Position numbers and translations under genes: made by a program
Origin: Brevibacterium luteolum
GTDB taxonomy: Bacteria; Actinomycetota; Actinomycetes; Actinomycetales; Brevibacteriaceae
Direction: 5' to 3'
Assembly (NCBI RefSeq): GCF_013004595.1
Contig: NZ_JABEMC010000001.1
Location: 496,001 to 560,000 of the forward strand
Length of the DNA: 64,000 nucleotides
The notes under the pieces: model-generated
Database searches by the model: none
The model's input: only the letters and a program-made list of their open reading frames with translations
What the model was told of the DNA's origin: nothing
Shown here: positions 19,278 through 29,022 of the stretch, one piece after another
Layout of the letters: each line of letters begins with the position of its first letter
Numbering within the stretch: the first letter of the stretch is position 1

Positions 19278-20756
19278 ATGAAGTACGAAGACGCCATCAA
19301 GAAGTACGACCCGGTGCTCGGCATCGAGGTCCACGTCGAGCTCGGCACCGCCACGAAGATGTTCGACGCCGCCCCCAACAGTTTCGGAGTCGGCACGAAC
19401 GAGAACGTCACCCCCGTCTCGCTCGGCCTGCCCGGCGCGCTGCCGGTGGTGAATGAGACCGCGGTCGAATACGCGATCAAGATCGGCCTGGCGCTTGGCT
19501 GCGACATCGCCGAGTCCTGCCGGTTCGCCCGGAAGAACTACTTCTACCCGGACCTGGCGAAGAACTTCCAGACCTCCCAGTACGACGAGCCGATCGCCTT
19601 CGACGGCTCCCTGGAGGTCGAGCTCGAAGACGGCGAGCTCATCACCGTAGACATCGAGCGCGCCCACATGGAGGAGGACGCCGGCAAGAACACCCACGTC
19701 GGCGGCTCGGGCCGCATCCACGGCGCGGAGTACTCGCTGGTCGACTACAACCGTGCCGGTGTGCCGCTCGTCGAGATCGTCACCCGCCCCATCACCGGCA
19801 CCGGGGAGCGCGCTCCCGAGGTGGCGGCCGCCTATGTGCGCACCCTGCGCGACATCTTCCGCGCCCTCGGCGTCTCCGAGGCCCGGATGGAGCAGGGCAA
19901 TGTGCGTGCCGACATCAACGTCTCGCTGCGTGAATCGCCCGATGCACCGCTGGGCACCCGCACCGAGACGAAGAACGTCAACTCCTTCCGCTCGATCGAG
20001 CGCGCGGTCCGCTACGAGATCGCCCGCCAGGCCACTGTGCTCGAAGCCGGTGAGCAGGTGCTGCAGGAGACCCGCCACTTCCATGAGGAGACCGGCGAGA
20101 CATCCTCGGGACGTGTGAAGTCCGATTCGGATGACTACCGCTACTTCCCGGAACCGGACCTCGTGCCCGTCGAGCCCTCACGCGACTGGGTCGAGCAGTT
20201 GCGCGCCGACCTGCCGGAGCTGCCGGCAGCCAAGCGCCGCCGCCTGCTTGAGGCGTGGGGCTTCTCCGAACTGGAGATGCGCGATGTCATCAACGCAGGC
20301 CTGCTCGACGTCATCGAAGAGACTGTCGCTGCCGGTGCCGAGCCGGCCGCCGCACGCAAGTGGTGGACCGGTGAGATCGCACGTGCAGCCAAGCAGGAGG
20401 ACGCCGAGGTCACGACTCTCGTCACTGCAGCCCATGTCGCCGAGCTGGCAGGCCTGGTCAAGGCCGGCAAGCTCAACGACAAGCTCGCCCGCAAGGCGCT
20501 CGCCGGCGTCATCGACGGCAAGGGCAGCCCGACCGAGGTGATGGAGGCCGAGGGACTGGAGATCGTCCAGGACGACGGCGCGCTCGAAGCCGCCGTCGAT
20601 GACGCGATCGCGGCGAACCCGGATGTCGTCGAGAAGATCAAGGGCGGCAAGATGCAGGCGATCGGCGCCCTCATGGGCCCGATCATGAAGGCCACCCGCG
20701 GCCAGGCCGATGCCGGCAAGGCCCGCGAAATGATCATGGCCAAGATCAACAGCTGA
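19278..20756 (+). CDS. gatB: Asp/Glu-tRNA amidotransferase subunit B
   Basis: 492-residue kinase subunit that phosphorylates the tRNA-bound Glu or Asp and receives ammonia from Gat[52 protein letters not shown] and [14 protein letters not shown] are hallmark stretches; the C-terminal YqeY-like tail domain (from about residue 330) binds tRNA. Start ATG 19278, 9 bases after gatA with GAGGACG upstream. Last gene of the operon; a decayed cytosine deaminase gene follows. Confidence 0.97.
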   Translation: MKYEDAIKKYDPVLGIEVHVELGTATKMFDAAPNSFGVGTNENVTPVSLGLPGALPVVNETAVEYAIKIGLALGCDIAESCRFARKNYFYPDLAKNFQTSQYDEPIAFDGSLEVELEDGELITVDIERAHMEEDAGKNTHVGGSGRIHGAEYSLVDYNRAGVPLVEIVTRPITGTGERAPEVAAAYVRTLRDIFRALGVSEARMEQGNVRADINVSLRESPDAPLGTRTETKNVNSFRSIERAVRYEIARQATVLEAGEQVLQETRHFHEETGETSSGRVKSDSDDYRYFPEPDLVPVEPSRDWVEQLRADLPELPAAKRRRLLEAWGFSELEMRDVINAGLLDVIEETVAAGAEPAAARKWWTGEIARAAKQEDAEVTTLVTAAHVAELAGLVKAGKLNDKLARKALAGVIDGKGSPTEVMEAEGLEIVQDDGALEAAVDDAIAANPDVVEKIKGGKMQAIGALMGPIMKATRGQADAGKAREMIMAKINS

Positions 20757-20877
20757 CCTGCCCAGATCTCAGGCTGATGCGACAGGCGCGTCCGCAGTGG
20801 ACTTCGGTTCGCTGCGGGCGCAGTCGCATCCACACCACCCCGGTTCCGGCCAGCGATCTCCGGCAGGCTGCACCGCC

Positions 20878-21562
20878 TCGGGCTCCCGCCCTTCATCGAA
20901 TCGCATGTGCACCTTGACTCGGCGCTCACCGCTGGACAGCCGCGCTGGAACGCCTCGGGAACGCTGTTCGAAAGCATCGAAGTGTGGAGCGAGCGCAAAC
21001 AGTCGCTGACCGCCGAGGACGTCAAGCAGCGTGTCAACGCCGCTGTGCGGCAGCAAGCGGGATTCGGAATCAAGTATGTGCGCACACACGTCGACGTCAC
21101 CGACCCGAGCTCACCGCCCTGCACACACTGCTAGAGCTGCGCGATGAACTCAAGGACAGCGTCACGCTGCAGATCGTGGCGTTTCCGCAGGAGGGCATCC
21201 AGTCCTTCCCCGACGGCGAAGGACTTATGCGCCGGGCAGCCGAACTCGGAGTCGACGCAATCGGGGCGATCCCGCACTTCGAGTTCACCCGGGAGTACTC
21301 CGTTGAATCGATCAATTTCGCCTGCCGAAGATGAGCTGCATCAACGTCAGCTTCGGGCAGGACGACATCGCCGATCCATGGAATCCCCTCCGGACAGGCA
21401 ACCTGCGCGACGTCGTCTGTCGGTCGGCCGGCGAACTTCATCGTCCTCGACGCCGCCGATTGGTATGAAGCCCTGAGCTTCGCTGCACCCGTTCTCGCGT
21501 CTTTCCGCGCCGGGCGGCAGATCGTGGCTAGAGAACCCGTGCAGACCGAGATCATGTTCTGA
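20878..21562 (+). pseudogene. codA: Decayed cytosine deaminase gene (codA remnant)
   Basis: Pieces in order along Cod[21 protein letters not shown] through [13 protein letters not shown] (frame 3, to about 21108), a one-base loss, then [39 protein letters not shown] and [20 protein letters not shown] (frame 2, stop at 21332), then after a missing centre INVSFGQDDIADPWNPL (frame 1, from 21331), a second loss, and ANFIVLDAADWYEALSFAAP to VQTEIMF with stop 21560-21562. Known CodA is about 427 residues with these stretches; here the central metal-binding His/Glu region (roughly residues 190-310) and a later part are deleted. It cannot make active enzyme. The far N-terminus is also missing or unrecognisable upstream of 20878. 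Confidence 0.85.
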
Positions 21563-21646
21563 ACCGCCAACACCGTTCAGTGAAGCCTCAGGCCGGAGGC
21601 GTACACTAGCGGCAACCTCACCCGCCTGCCCACCGGAGGAGTGCAG

Positions 21647-22780
21647 ATGGACACGATCTCGTGGAAGTCCCTGTGGGAGCGCAGCTGTGCTGGGACGCTG
21701 CCGACCTACCGGATCCTCGTGCCCGATTCCGTTTCTGAAGACGTCCGGAACGCCTGGCGCGCACGCAGCTACCGCGTCGACGCCACCGAGCCGGGCTCCC
21801 AGCTCGTCACCGCAGGGATGTCACGCAACCTCATCCGCTCGCGGGTGAAGTTCGCAGCTGCCACCACCGCTGGCGCGATCGCGACGGGAATCGCCGCTCT
21901 GCCGACGGTGCTCATCAGCGTTTTCGACTCCGTGCCTGAAGGCGGCGTCATCACCACCGGCATCATCGGCACGATCTCCGCTGCCGGTGCAGGCTATACC
22001 GGCTGGAAGTACCGCAAGGATCCGCGCCGGCTCGACCGCAAGGCCAAGGAATCGGCAAGCGGCGCGGAGTGGATCACTCCTGAGCGCCTCGGCTGGGTAC
22101 CGGGACTGACGAAGGGCCAGGACACCGACGAGCAGCGGTTGTTCCACCTGACTGTCGTGACCGCGCAGAAGATCGCCCGGACACGTGCGTGGACGCACCC
22201 GATTATGCAGGACCACGTCTCCCGCGTCGATCTCGATCACGCGGTCGCCTCGATCGGACGTCGTCTCGTCGAACTCGTCGAGATCCGCGCTGAGCTTGAG
22301 CAGATGCGCCAGACCAACTTCAACGCCGGCGGCGGCATGCCTGCCGACCCGTCGACCGACAAACAGATCGTCGCCTACCTGCGACAGCTCACCCGCGCGT
22401 TCTCGTCCATGGTCGACCGGGTGCTGGCACTCAACGCCTACTATGAGCGGCTGCGCAAACTCGACCAGCAACTGCTCATGCTCGACCAGACCGAACGCTC
22501 ACGCGAGATCGGTTCGCGCGTGCTCGACGTCATCTCCCGTACCGCCGATGACGAGAATGCCGACTGGCGTCTGCAGGAACTCAACATCGAAGCCGAAGCA
22601 CACGCCGAGTCGATCAATGAGCTGCTGCGCGAACTGACAGTCACCGCTGAAGGCTTCGACGACCTCGACGAACTGGATTCGAAGATCGCCCGCGCCCAGA
22701 AGCAGGTCGACGAGCAGCTCGGCCTGAACCGGGCAGGGGAGCAGCTCGGTCAGAACCGCGAGCAGCGCCACCTGTCCTGA
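21647..22780 (+). CDS. Membrane-anchored coiled-coil protein, unknown
   Basis: 377 residues from ATG 21647 with a strong GGAGGA ribosome site six bases upstream; a TACACT box lies at 21602-21607. Two adjacent hydrophobic stretches (FAAATTAGAIATGIAALPTVLIS and GVITTGIIGTISAAGAGYTGW, about residues 70-122) form a hairpin in the membrane. The rest is largely helical and charged, with a likely coiled coil from about 180 to the end (RLVELVEIRAELEQM, YYERLRKLDQQLLMLDQTERS). No enzymatic motif was seen. It could be a scaffold or envelope-stress protein; that is a guess from shape. Confidence 0.75.
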   Translation: MDTISWKSLWERSCAGTLPTYRILVPDSVSEDVRNAWRARSYRVDATEPGSQLVTAGMSRNLIRSRVKFAAATTAGAIATGIAALPTVLISVFDSVPEGGVITTGIIGTISAAGAGYTGWKYRKDPRRLDRKAKESASGAEWITPERLGWVPGLTKGQDTDEQRLFHLTVVTAQKIARTRAWTHPIMQDHVSRVDLDHAVASIGRRLVELVEIRAELEQMRQTNFNAGGGMPADPSTDKQIVAYLRQLTRAFSSMVDRVLALNAYYERLRKLDQQLLMLDQTERSREIGSRVLDVISRTADDENADWRLQELNIEAEAHAESINELLRELTVTAEGFDDLDELDSKIARAQKQVDEQLGLNRAGEQLGQNREQRHLS

Positions 22781-22872
22781 CCGGCGGTTGTGCCGTTTGT
22801 GTCGACTCGACGATCGTCGATTCTGCACGAAACGCACATCGGGCCGGCGCAGGTCAGTAGCCGCGGTTCAGC

Positions 22873-23448
22873 TCAGTGCCCGAACGGATCCTCATCCGTG
22901 CCAGGCAGCCAGGACAGGCCCGGTTCGTTGTAGCCGAACTCGCGCTGCGCTCGTTTCCACTTCTTCGACCACTTCCGATCGAGCCGGTCGACGTACAGGG
23001 TGCCCTGGAGGTGGTCGTACTCGTGCTGCATGATCCTGGCGAACCAGCCCTCGACCGTCAGCGACACCGGCTCACCGGCGCCGTCGGCTCCGTTGATCGT
23101 GACCTTGTGGGCACGCTTGAGCGGGAAGTCCAGAGCCGGCACCGACAGGCAGCCTTCCGATTCGTCCTCGATGCTCGGCCGCCCGTCGGGGATCTTCGAG
23201 GCGACGAGGATCGGGTTGACGAACACGCCGCGCCGGCGCACACCGGCGACCTCATCATCGGCGTCGTAGACGAAGATCTGCTTGCCCACGCCGATCTGCG
23301 GAGCCGCCAGGCCCACCCCGTTGGAGGCGGCCAGGGTCTCGAACATGTCATCGATGAGCTCGGCGAGCTCAGCATCGAAGGACTCGATCTTCTCGGCTTT
23401 GCGGTGCAGCACCGGCTCACCGTAGACGACGATGGGATGAATGGTCAT
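22873..23448 (-). CDS. def: Peptide deformylase
   Basis: Removes the formyl group from the N-terminal methionine of new proteins. All three motifs are present: GVGLAAPQIG (residues 44-53), EGCLSVP with metal ligand C100, and QHEYDH with ligands H142 and H146 and catalytic E143. 191 residues, typical of actinobacterial deformylases. Start chosen at ATG 23448: on the minus strand a TAGACT box ends 8 bases upstream (leaderless), and family members begin near this point; the longer open frame to 23601 has no such support. Confidence 0.95.
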   Translation of the reverse strand: MTIHPIVVYGEPVLHRKAEKIESFDAELAELIDDMFETLAASNGVGLAAPQIGVGKQIFVYDADDEVAGVRRRGVFVNPILVASKIPDGRPSIEDESEGCLSVPALDFPLKRAHKVTINGADGAGEPVSLTVEGWFARIMQHEYDHLQGTLYVDRLDRKWSKKWKRAQREFGYNEPGLSWLPGTDEDPFGH

Positions 23449-23740
23449 GGCACCTGAGTCTAGCGCCCGGCCCGGCTCGGACGACGCCAGCACAGACGTG
23501 ATGTGCGTCCGCGCCCCGGACAGGATTACCAGTTGACCCGCTGCCGGAATAAGCTGAGACCCAACGCGGTTGAGCGCAGTAGAACTGCCTCCCGCAGTCA
23601 TCAGCAGCTGAAGCCATTGGCTGGTGTGTGAGCGAAGGGCTCAGCGCTTGCAGCTGTCCTGCTCTTCGCTGTCGACGTAATCCTCTCTGCTGAGTCGAGC
23701 CACGGCTCAGCCCAGACGTGCGAATCGAAAGGACACGCCC

Positions 23741-24670
23741 GTGAACATCTATTCCAATATTTCTGAGCTGGTCGGACGGACACCGCTCGTACGACTCAAC
23801 AAGGCCAGCGAGCGCAGCGGCGCGGAAATCGTTGGAAAGCTCGAGTTCTACAATCCGGCGAACTCTGTCAAGGACCGCATCGGCGTCGCGATGATCGATG
23901 CGGCTGAGAAGTCCGGCGAGCTGCGCCCCGGTGGCACGATCGTCGAAGGCACCAGCGGCAACACCGGTATCGCGCTGGCCATGGTCGGCGCAGCCCGCGG
24001 ATACAAGGTCATCCTCACGATGCCCGAATCGATGTCGAAGGAACGCCGCGCGCTGCTGCGCGCTTTCGGTGCCGAACTCGTCCTCACCCCGAAGGAGGAG
24101 GGCATGAAGGGCGCCGTCGCCAAGGCTGAGGAGATCGGCAAGCAGGACAACACCGTGCTGGCCCGTCAGTTCGACAACCCAGCCAATCCGCAGATCCACC
24201 GCGAAACCACTGCCGAGGAGATCCTCGCCGACACCGACGGCCAGGTCGATGCCTTCGTCGCCGGAATCGGCACCGGCGGCACCATCACCGGTGTGGGCGA
24301 GGTGCTGCGCAAGCACAACCCGGATGTCACGATCGCCGCCGTCGAACCGGCCGCCTCGCCGCTGCTGAGCGAGGGCACTGCCGGTCCGCACAAAATCCAG
24401 GGCATCGGCGCGAACTTCGTGCCCACCGTGCTCGACACCGAGATCTACGACGAGGTCTTCGCCATCGACGATGACGAGGCGATGGAGAAGGCCCGCCAGG
24501 TCGCCCGCGAAGAGGGCATCCTCGTCGGCATCTCCTCCGGCGCCGCCGTCGCGGCCGCCGAGAAGCTCGGCTCGCGTCCGGAGTTCTCCGGCAAGCGCAT
24601 CGTCGTCATCATCCCCAGCTTCGGCGAGCGCTACCTGTCGACTCCGCTCTACGCGGACTACATGGACTGA
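23741..24670 (+). CDS. cysK: Cysteine synthase A (O-acetylserine sulfhydrylase)
   Basis: PLP enzyme joining O-acetylserine and sulfide to form cysteine. 309 residues, start GTG 23741 with AAAGGA upstream. Hallmarks: [17 protein letters not shown] lysine K44 in [23 protein letters not shown] (substrate loop), [10 protein letters not shown] (phosphate clamp), and the C-terminal [11 protein letters not shown]. CysE, which makes the substrate, starts 7 bases after the stop, so the last two steps of cysteine synthesis share a transcript. Confidence 0.96.
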   Translation: MNIYSNISELVGRTPLVRLNKASERSGAEIVGKLEFYNPANSVKDRIGVAMIDAAEKSGELRPGGTIVEGTSGNTGIALAMVGAARGYKVILTMPESMSKERRALLRAFGAELVLTPKEEGMKGAVAKAEEIGKQDNTVLARQFDNPANPQIHRETTAEEILADTDGQVDAFVAGIGTGGTITGVGEVLRKHNPDVTIAAVEPAASPLLSEGTAGPHKIQGIGANFVPTVLDTEIYDEVFAIDDDEAMEKARQVAREEGILVGISSGAAVAAAEKLGSRPEFSGKRIVVIIPSFGERYLSTPLYADYMD

Positions 24671-24677
24671 TCTGGGC

Positions 24678-25331
24678 ATGTCAGCACTGCAACGACTCGC
24701 GATCGGCGCGGCAGCCGCCTCGGCTGCCGCGCTCGGGGTCGCCTATGCCGCCCGGCCGGCATTCCGCCAGGCCCTCCGCGAGGACCTCGACACCGCCAAG
24801 CGCCGCGACCCGGCTGCCCGCAACGACCTCGTCACGCTCATCAGCTATCCGGGGCTGCACGCCATCTGGGCGCACCGCGGCATCCACAAGCTGTGGCAGC
24901 ACGAAGCCGGAAAAGTCCCGGCCCGCCTGCTGTCCCAGGCGGTGCGCACGCTCACCGGCGTGGAGATCCACCCCGGGGCCACGATCGGCCGACGCTTCTT
25001 CATCGACCACGCCAACGGCGTCGTCATCGGCGAGACCGCCGAGATCGGCGACGACGTCATGCTCTATCACCAGGTCACCCTCGGCGGGGCGACGATGGAG
25101 CAGGTCAAGCGGCACCCGACCATCGGCGACAACGTCATGGTGGGCGCGGGTGCGAAGATCATCGGTGCGGTCACCGTCGGCTCGGGCTCCTCGGTGGGAG
25201 CGAACGCCGTCGTCGTCAAGGACGTCCCGGAAGGTTCGACGGCCGTCGGCATCCCCGCGACGATCCGACAACCCCGCGACGGCCGACAAGCCAATGAGTG
25301 GAAGCTCGAAGATCCTGCCCTGTGGATCTGA
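24678..25331 (+). CDS. cysE: Serine O-acetyltransferase
   Basis: Transfers acetyl from acetyl-CoA to L-serine. 217 residues; the N-terminal helical part is short, with a hydrophobic Ala-rich start (residues 8-27) and [24 protein letters not shown]. The left-handed beta-helix of hexapeptide repeats carries [20 protein letters not shown] (catalytic His), [12 protein letters not shown] and [13 protein letters not shown]. Start ATG 24678, immediately behind cysK. The CysE C-terminus that docks into CysK ends in Ile in many bacteria; this protein ends ALWI, consistent with a CysK-CysE cysteine synthase complex. Confidence 0.94.
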   Translation: MSALQRLAIGAAAASAAALGVAYAARPAFRQALREDLDTAKRRDPAARNDLVTLISYPGLHAIWAHRGIHKLWQHEAGKVPARLLSQAVRTLTGVEIHPGATIGRRFFIDHANGVVIGETAEIGDDVMLYHQVTLGGATMEQVKRHPTIGDNVMVGAGAKIIGAVTVGSGSSVGANAVVVKDVPEGSTAVGIPATIRQPRDGRQANEWKLEDPALWI

Positions 25332-25869
25332 TGGGGAAGCCGGAACGTCACCTCGCCGGCTGAACGCCCGCCTCCTGTCGGCTGGCTCACGCCCAATGGC
25401 CTGAGCCGGCTCACAGGAAAGCCGGACTGCACTCACGACCATGTGCGCACAAGACGGGTGGCACCTGTCCATCCCGTGGTGACCACACTCGTCCATGGTG
25501 ACCACACTCACGGCTTTGCGCTTTCTCAGCCTGGGCGATCCCGCTGCGTATCGACCCGGGGTCAGCGTCATCACTGCTTTCGCCTCCGAGTGAACCGCCG
25601 AGGGCCGGCGTCAGGCGCATCCGGGACTCGGCTGACAGCTTCCGCAGTCGCCATCGTAGTCCTCTTCACAGCACCGCGCCCGAGGCGGTTGCGGCTCCTG
25701 CCCCGCACCCACAGCGTGATCATTGTCACTGTGTGCGAGCTGCCGGCTTCGAACATCTCGCCGATGCTCTCGCCGCACCGTGTGCGAGGGGAGCGGCCTC
25801 AGCATGGAATATCCGGCCGGGGAACGGTGTTACGCTAGTAGTAATTGAAAGTTAAATCAGCAGGGGTAG
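25332..25869. other. Intergenic gap with a double TGGTGACCACACTC motif
   Basis: 538 bases without a supportable gene. Two exact copies of TGGTGACCACACTC lie at 25477-25490 and 25496-25509 (19-base period); each contains the palindrome TGGTgACCA, of the type bound by GntR-family repressors. The right end carries TACGCT at 25831-25836 and an unusually AT-rich stretch (25841-25858) before the monooxygenase gene. Confidence 0.5.
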
Positions 25870-27018
25870 GTGAGCGCCGTGGAAATCGGCATCTTCTCGA
25901 TCGGCGACGTCACACCGGACCCGCACACCGGTCAGGCGCCGAGCGAACACCAGCGGATCATGAACATGATCGAACTGGCGACCACCGCTGAGCAGGCAGG
26001 ACTCGACACCTTCGCCGTCGGCGAGCACCACAATCCGCCCTTCGTCGCCCCCGGCACCCCGCCGGTGCTGCTGGCCCACATCGCCGCGCGCACGACCACG
26101 CTGCGGCTGTCGACGGCGACCTCGCTCATCACCACCAACGACCCGGTCAACATGGCTGAGGACTACGCGATGGCCCAGCACCTGTCTGCCGGTCGGCTCT
26201 CGCTCATGATGGGCCGGGGCAACACCGGGCCGGTCTACCCGTGGTTCGGCAAGGACATCCGCCAGGGCATCCCGCTGGCGGTGGAGAACTACAACCTGCT
26301 CCACCGGCTGTGGCGGGAGAAGAACATCTCATGGCAGGGCAAGTTCCGCAGCCCGCTGGAGGGCTACACCGTCACACCGTTCCCGCTCGACGACGTGCCG
26401 CCGTTCGTGTGGCACGGCTCGATCCGGTCCCCGGAGATCGCCGAGCAGGCCGCCTACTACGGCGACGGCTTCTTCCACAACAACATCTTCTGGCCCGAAT
26501 CCCACACCGCCCGGATGGTCAACCTCTACCGGCAGCGCTACGCCCACTATGGCCACGGCGCCGCCGAACAGGCCTTCGTGGGCCTCGGCGGGCAGGTGTT
26601 CATGGATGAGAAGTCCCAGGACGCCGTGAAGTTCTTCCGCCCGTACTTCGACAACGCCCCGGTCTACGGCCACGGCCCTTCCCTGGAGGACTTCACCGCC
26701 CAGACGCCGCTGACCGTCGGGTCCCCGCAGCAGGTCATCGAACGCTATCTCGGCATGCGCGAATGGGCCGGGGACTTCCAGCGGCTGCTCTTCCTCGTCG
26801 ACCACGCCGGCCTGCCCCATGACGTCGTGCTGCGCCAGGTCGAGGTCCTCGGCACCGAGGTCGCCCCGGTCATCCGCCGCGAGATGGACGCCGCCCGCCC
26901 GGCCGATGTGCCCGACTCACCGACCCACGACTGGCTCGTCGCACGCCACCGCGCCGGGAACGACCCGGTGCCCGGCGGCCGGCAGAGCGCCACCGCAGAG
27001 GAGGACACCGATGTTTGA
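25870..27018 (+). CDS. LLM-class flavin-dependent monooxygenase (CE1758-like)
   Basis: 382-residue member of the bacterial luciferase-like monooxygenase superfamily, which oxidises a substrate with O2 and reduced FMN. Seen: FAVGEHHNPPFVAPGTPPVL, LRLSTATSLITTNDPVNMAEDYAM (split here by family convention), SAGRLSLMMGRGNTGPVYPWFG, and FVWHGSIRSPEIAEQAAYYG. The next gene is an FMN reductase overlapping by eight bases; the pair matches the CE1758/CE1759 families described from Corynebacterium. The start could be GTG 25870 or GTG 25879; AGGGG lies upstream. Natural substrate unknown. Confidence 0.9.
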   Translation: MSAVEIGIFSIGDVTPDPHTGQAPSEHQRIMNMIELATTAEQAGLDTFAVGEHHNPPFVAPGTPPVLLAHIAARTTTLRLSTATSLITTNDPVNMAEDYAMAQHLSAGRLSLMMGRGNTGPVYPWFGKDIRQGIPLAVENYNLLHRLWREKNISWQGKFRSPLEGYTVTPFPLDDVPPFVWHGSIRSPEIAEQAAYYGDGFFHNNIFWPESHTARMVNLYRQRYAHYGHGAAEQAFVGLGGQVFMDEKSQDAVKFFRPYFDNAPVYGHGPSLEDFTAQTPLTVGSPQQVIERYLGMREWAGDFQRLLFLVDHAGLPHDVVLRQVEVLGTEVAPVIRREMDAARPADVPDSPTHDWLVARHRAGNDPVPGGRQSATAEEDTDV

Positions 27019-27799
27019 GATCGTCACTGTCGCCGCCGGCCTGAGCGAGGACTCGACGACCTCGCGGCTGGCCGCCCGGCTCGCCGCCGCCACTGCCTCG
27101 GCGCTGGAGACTACCGCGCCTGAGGTGACGGTCACTGAGATCAATCTGCGCACGCTGGCTAAGGAGATGGTCACGATAACCGTCTCCGGACTGCCCTCGC
27201 CAGCCCTGGAGGACGCCTTCGCCGCTGTGCAGCGGGCCGATGCGCTCATCACCGTCGCTCCGATCTACAACAGTCAGCCGGTGGGTCTGCAGACGCTGTT
27301 CTTCCAGCTCATCGATGATGCCGCGCTCGCCGGCACTCCGGTGCTCATCGGTTCGACCGGCGGCACCGCCCGGCATTCGCTGGCGGCTGAGACGAGCTTG
27401 CGCCCGCTGCTGAGCTACCTCAAGGCGATCATCGTCCCGACCGCGGTATTCGCCGCCACCGACGACTGGGGTGCGGACGCCTCGGGCATGGGGGAACGCG
27501 GCGGCCTCGCCGAACGGATCACGACAGCCGGTGCCGAACTGGCCGGCCTCGTGCACGCGCTGCGCCCAGCAGCGGCAGGAGAGGAAGCGGCCGGGGAGGA
27601 AGCAGCCGGGCCCGGTCTGCCGGAATACGAGCCCGCCCCTGGGGAAACGGAGGCACCGCAGCACGGCGGCGACCGGCAGCACGCCGGTGACCGGCCGCAG
27701 TTCGCCGCGCAGGTCGCCACGCCGGCGGTGCGCCGCGGACCGGTCGACGCACTCGACCCGAACGCCGTCACGCCGTTCGCCGAACTGCTCGGCAGCTGA
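27011..27799 (+). CDS. NAD(P)H-dependent FMN reductase (CE1759-like)
   Basis: 262 residues. Flavodoxin-like NADPH-dependent FMN reductase domain (about 1-185): VTVAAGLSEDSTTSRLAARL at the phosphate loop, APIYNSQPVGLQTLFFQLID at the flavin site, and VLIGSTGGTARHSLA. A Glu/Ala/Pro/Gly-rich linker (about 190-235) and a short conserved-looking tail (DALDPNAVTPFAELL) follow. ATG 27011 lies inside the end of the monooxygenase gene (8-base overlap), so the two are coupled; the reductase should feed FMNH2 to its partner. The linker DNA is GC-rich and repetitive (GAGGAAGCGGCCGGG twice). Confidence 0.9.
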   Translation: MFEIVTVAAGLSEDSTTSRLAARLAAATASALETTAPEVTVTEINLRTLAKEMVTITVSGLPSPALEDAFAAVQRADALITVAPIYNSQPVGLQTLFFQLIDDAALAGTPVLIGSTGGTARHSLAAETSLRPLLSYLKAIIVPTAVFAATDDWGADASGMGERGGLAERITTAGAELAGLVHALRPAAAGEEAAGEEAAGPGLPEYEPAPGETEAPQHGGDRQHAGDRPQFAAQVATPAVRRGPVDALDPNAVTPFAELLGS

Positions 27800-27847
27800 G
27801 CCGCGCGCCCCTGTCAGCCGGGCGGGGAAGGATGACACAATGGCGGC

Positions 27848-28816
27848 ATGAGCACGCAGACTGTCATGAGCGACCAGAGCATCCGCACCATCGCCTTCCC
27901 CGACTCCGAGCTGCGCGACCGGGTCATCGCCCGGATCCCGGCTCATCAGCGCGCCAACGTCGACCTCGTCGTGTACTCCGCTGAGGAGAAGTCCGACAAG
28001 ACCAGCCCGGACGACGTCGACGTCCTCATCCTGCCCTACACCGACTTCGGGCCGACGATCGAGCTGATCCCGCAGCTGGAGAACCTCAAGACGGTGCTGC
28101 TGCAGACCACCGGCTATGACCCCGTCGCCCACCTCCTCGACGAGGGCTACACCGTGGCCACGGCCTCGGGCGTGCACACCGGCAGCACCGCCGAACTCGC
28201 CGTCGCCTTAGTGCTCGCCAAGCTGCGCGGCATCGACGCAGCTGTTCGCGACATGGCCTCGCGGACTTGGAACCACCGACGCAGGCGCTCCCTGCAGGAC
28301 CGCCGGGTGCTCATCGTCGGTGTCGGGGAGATCGGCGATGCGATCGCCGCCCGGTTAGAGCCCTTCGACATCGACCTCACCCGCGTCGCCTCGCGCGCCC
28401 GCACCGATGACCGCGGTCAGGTGCATGGGCCGGACGAGCTGCCGAAGCTGCTGCCGCACGCCGAGGTCGTCATCCTCATCACCCCGCTGACCGAGGCCAC
28501 CCACCACCTCGTCGACGCCGCGTTCCTCGCCCAGCTGCCGGACAATGCACTCGTCGTCAACGTCGCCCGCGGAGCCGTCGTCGACACCGATGCGCTCGTC
28601 GAGGAGCTGCGCTCCGGCCGGCTGCAGGCCGCCCTCGACGTCGTCGACCCCGAGCCGCTGCCGGAGAACCACCCGCTGTGGGGCACCCCGAACACCCTGC
28701 TGACCCCGCACATCGGCGGTGACACGACCGCCTTCGAACCGCGCATCGTACAGATGCTCACCGAGCAGGTCCGCCGTATCAACGACGGGCAGCAGCCGCT
28801 CAACATCGTGAGCTGA
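27848..28816 (+). CDS. D-2-hydroxyacid dehydrogenase (phosphoglycerate-dehydrogenase-like)
   Basis: 322 residues, NAD(P)-dependent 2-hydroxyacid dehydrogenase fold without an ACT domain. Rossmann motif [52 protein letters not shown] with the catalytic Arg, [16 protein letters not shown] with the Glu, and TPHIGGDT with the His. Substrate cannot be read from sequence; it is not the main serine-pathway enzyme since a full SerA is at 47395. CACAAT at 27836-27841 lies 6 bases before ATG 27848 (leaderless). A perfect palindrome follows at 28842-28874. Confidence 0.9.
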   Translation: MSTQTVMSDQSIRTIAFPDSELRDRVIARIPAHQRANVDLVVYSAEEKSDKTSPDDVDVLILPYTDFGPTIELIPQLENLKTVLLQTTGYDPVAHLLDEGYTVATASGVHTGSTAELAVALVLAKLRGIDAAVRDMASRTWNHRRRRSLQDRRVLIVGVGEIGDAIAARLEPFDIDLTRVASRARTDDRGQVHGPDELPKLLPHAEVVILITPLTEATHHLVDAAFLAQLPDNALVVNVARGAVVDTDALVEELRSGRLQAALDVVDPEPLPENHPLWGTPNTLLTPHIGGDTTAFEPRIVQMLTEQVRRINDGQQPLNIVS

Positions 28817-28841
28817 ACCGCGCGTCTGCCCACCATACGTT

Positions 28842-28874
28842 CCGTGCCCGAGGCGGGTCCCGCCTCGGGCACGG
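28842..28874. terminator. GCCTCGGG palindrome after hydroxyacid dehydrogenase gene
   Basis: CCGTGCCCGAGGCGGG (28842-28857) and its exact complement CCCGCCTCGGGCACGG (28859-28874) are separated by one base. In RNA this folds as a very stable hairpin 25 bases after the stop codon. No T-run follows. It is built from two opposed copies of the dispersed GCCTCGGG element; another single copy is at 28928-28940. Confidence 0.7.
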
Positions 28875-29022
28875 ATGTGTCCTGGACAAATGGGCACGGA
28901 AGTCTTGCCCAAAGCCTGAGGCGACCGGCGCCTCGGGCCCGGACCTCGCAGGATTCCAGGCGGAGTGTCCGTCATGTGGGGCACCCGGTGGCAGAATCCC
29001 GGCGGCGACCTACACTGCCCTC

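Noticed and set aside
16833..20084. 1083-codon open frame on the minus strand across gatC, gatA and gatB
   Set aside because: It is antisense to three certain genes; long antisense frames arise in GC-rich DNA, and the product has the Gly/Val/Asp/Arg/His composition of a shadow frame.
20760..20877. N-terminal part of codA
   Set aside because: No convincing similarity could be read in any frame before the LPPFIESH stretch, so the pseudogene call begins at 20878.
25443..25838. 131-codon plus-strand open frame in the gap after cysE
   Set aside because: Arg/Pro/His-rich low-complexity product, no ribosome site, no homologous motif; frames on the other strand are no better.
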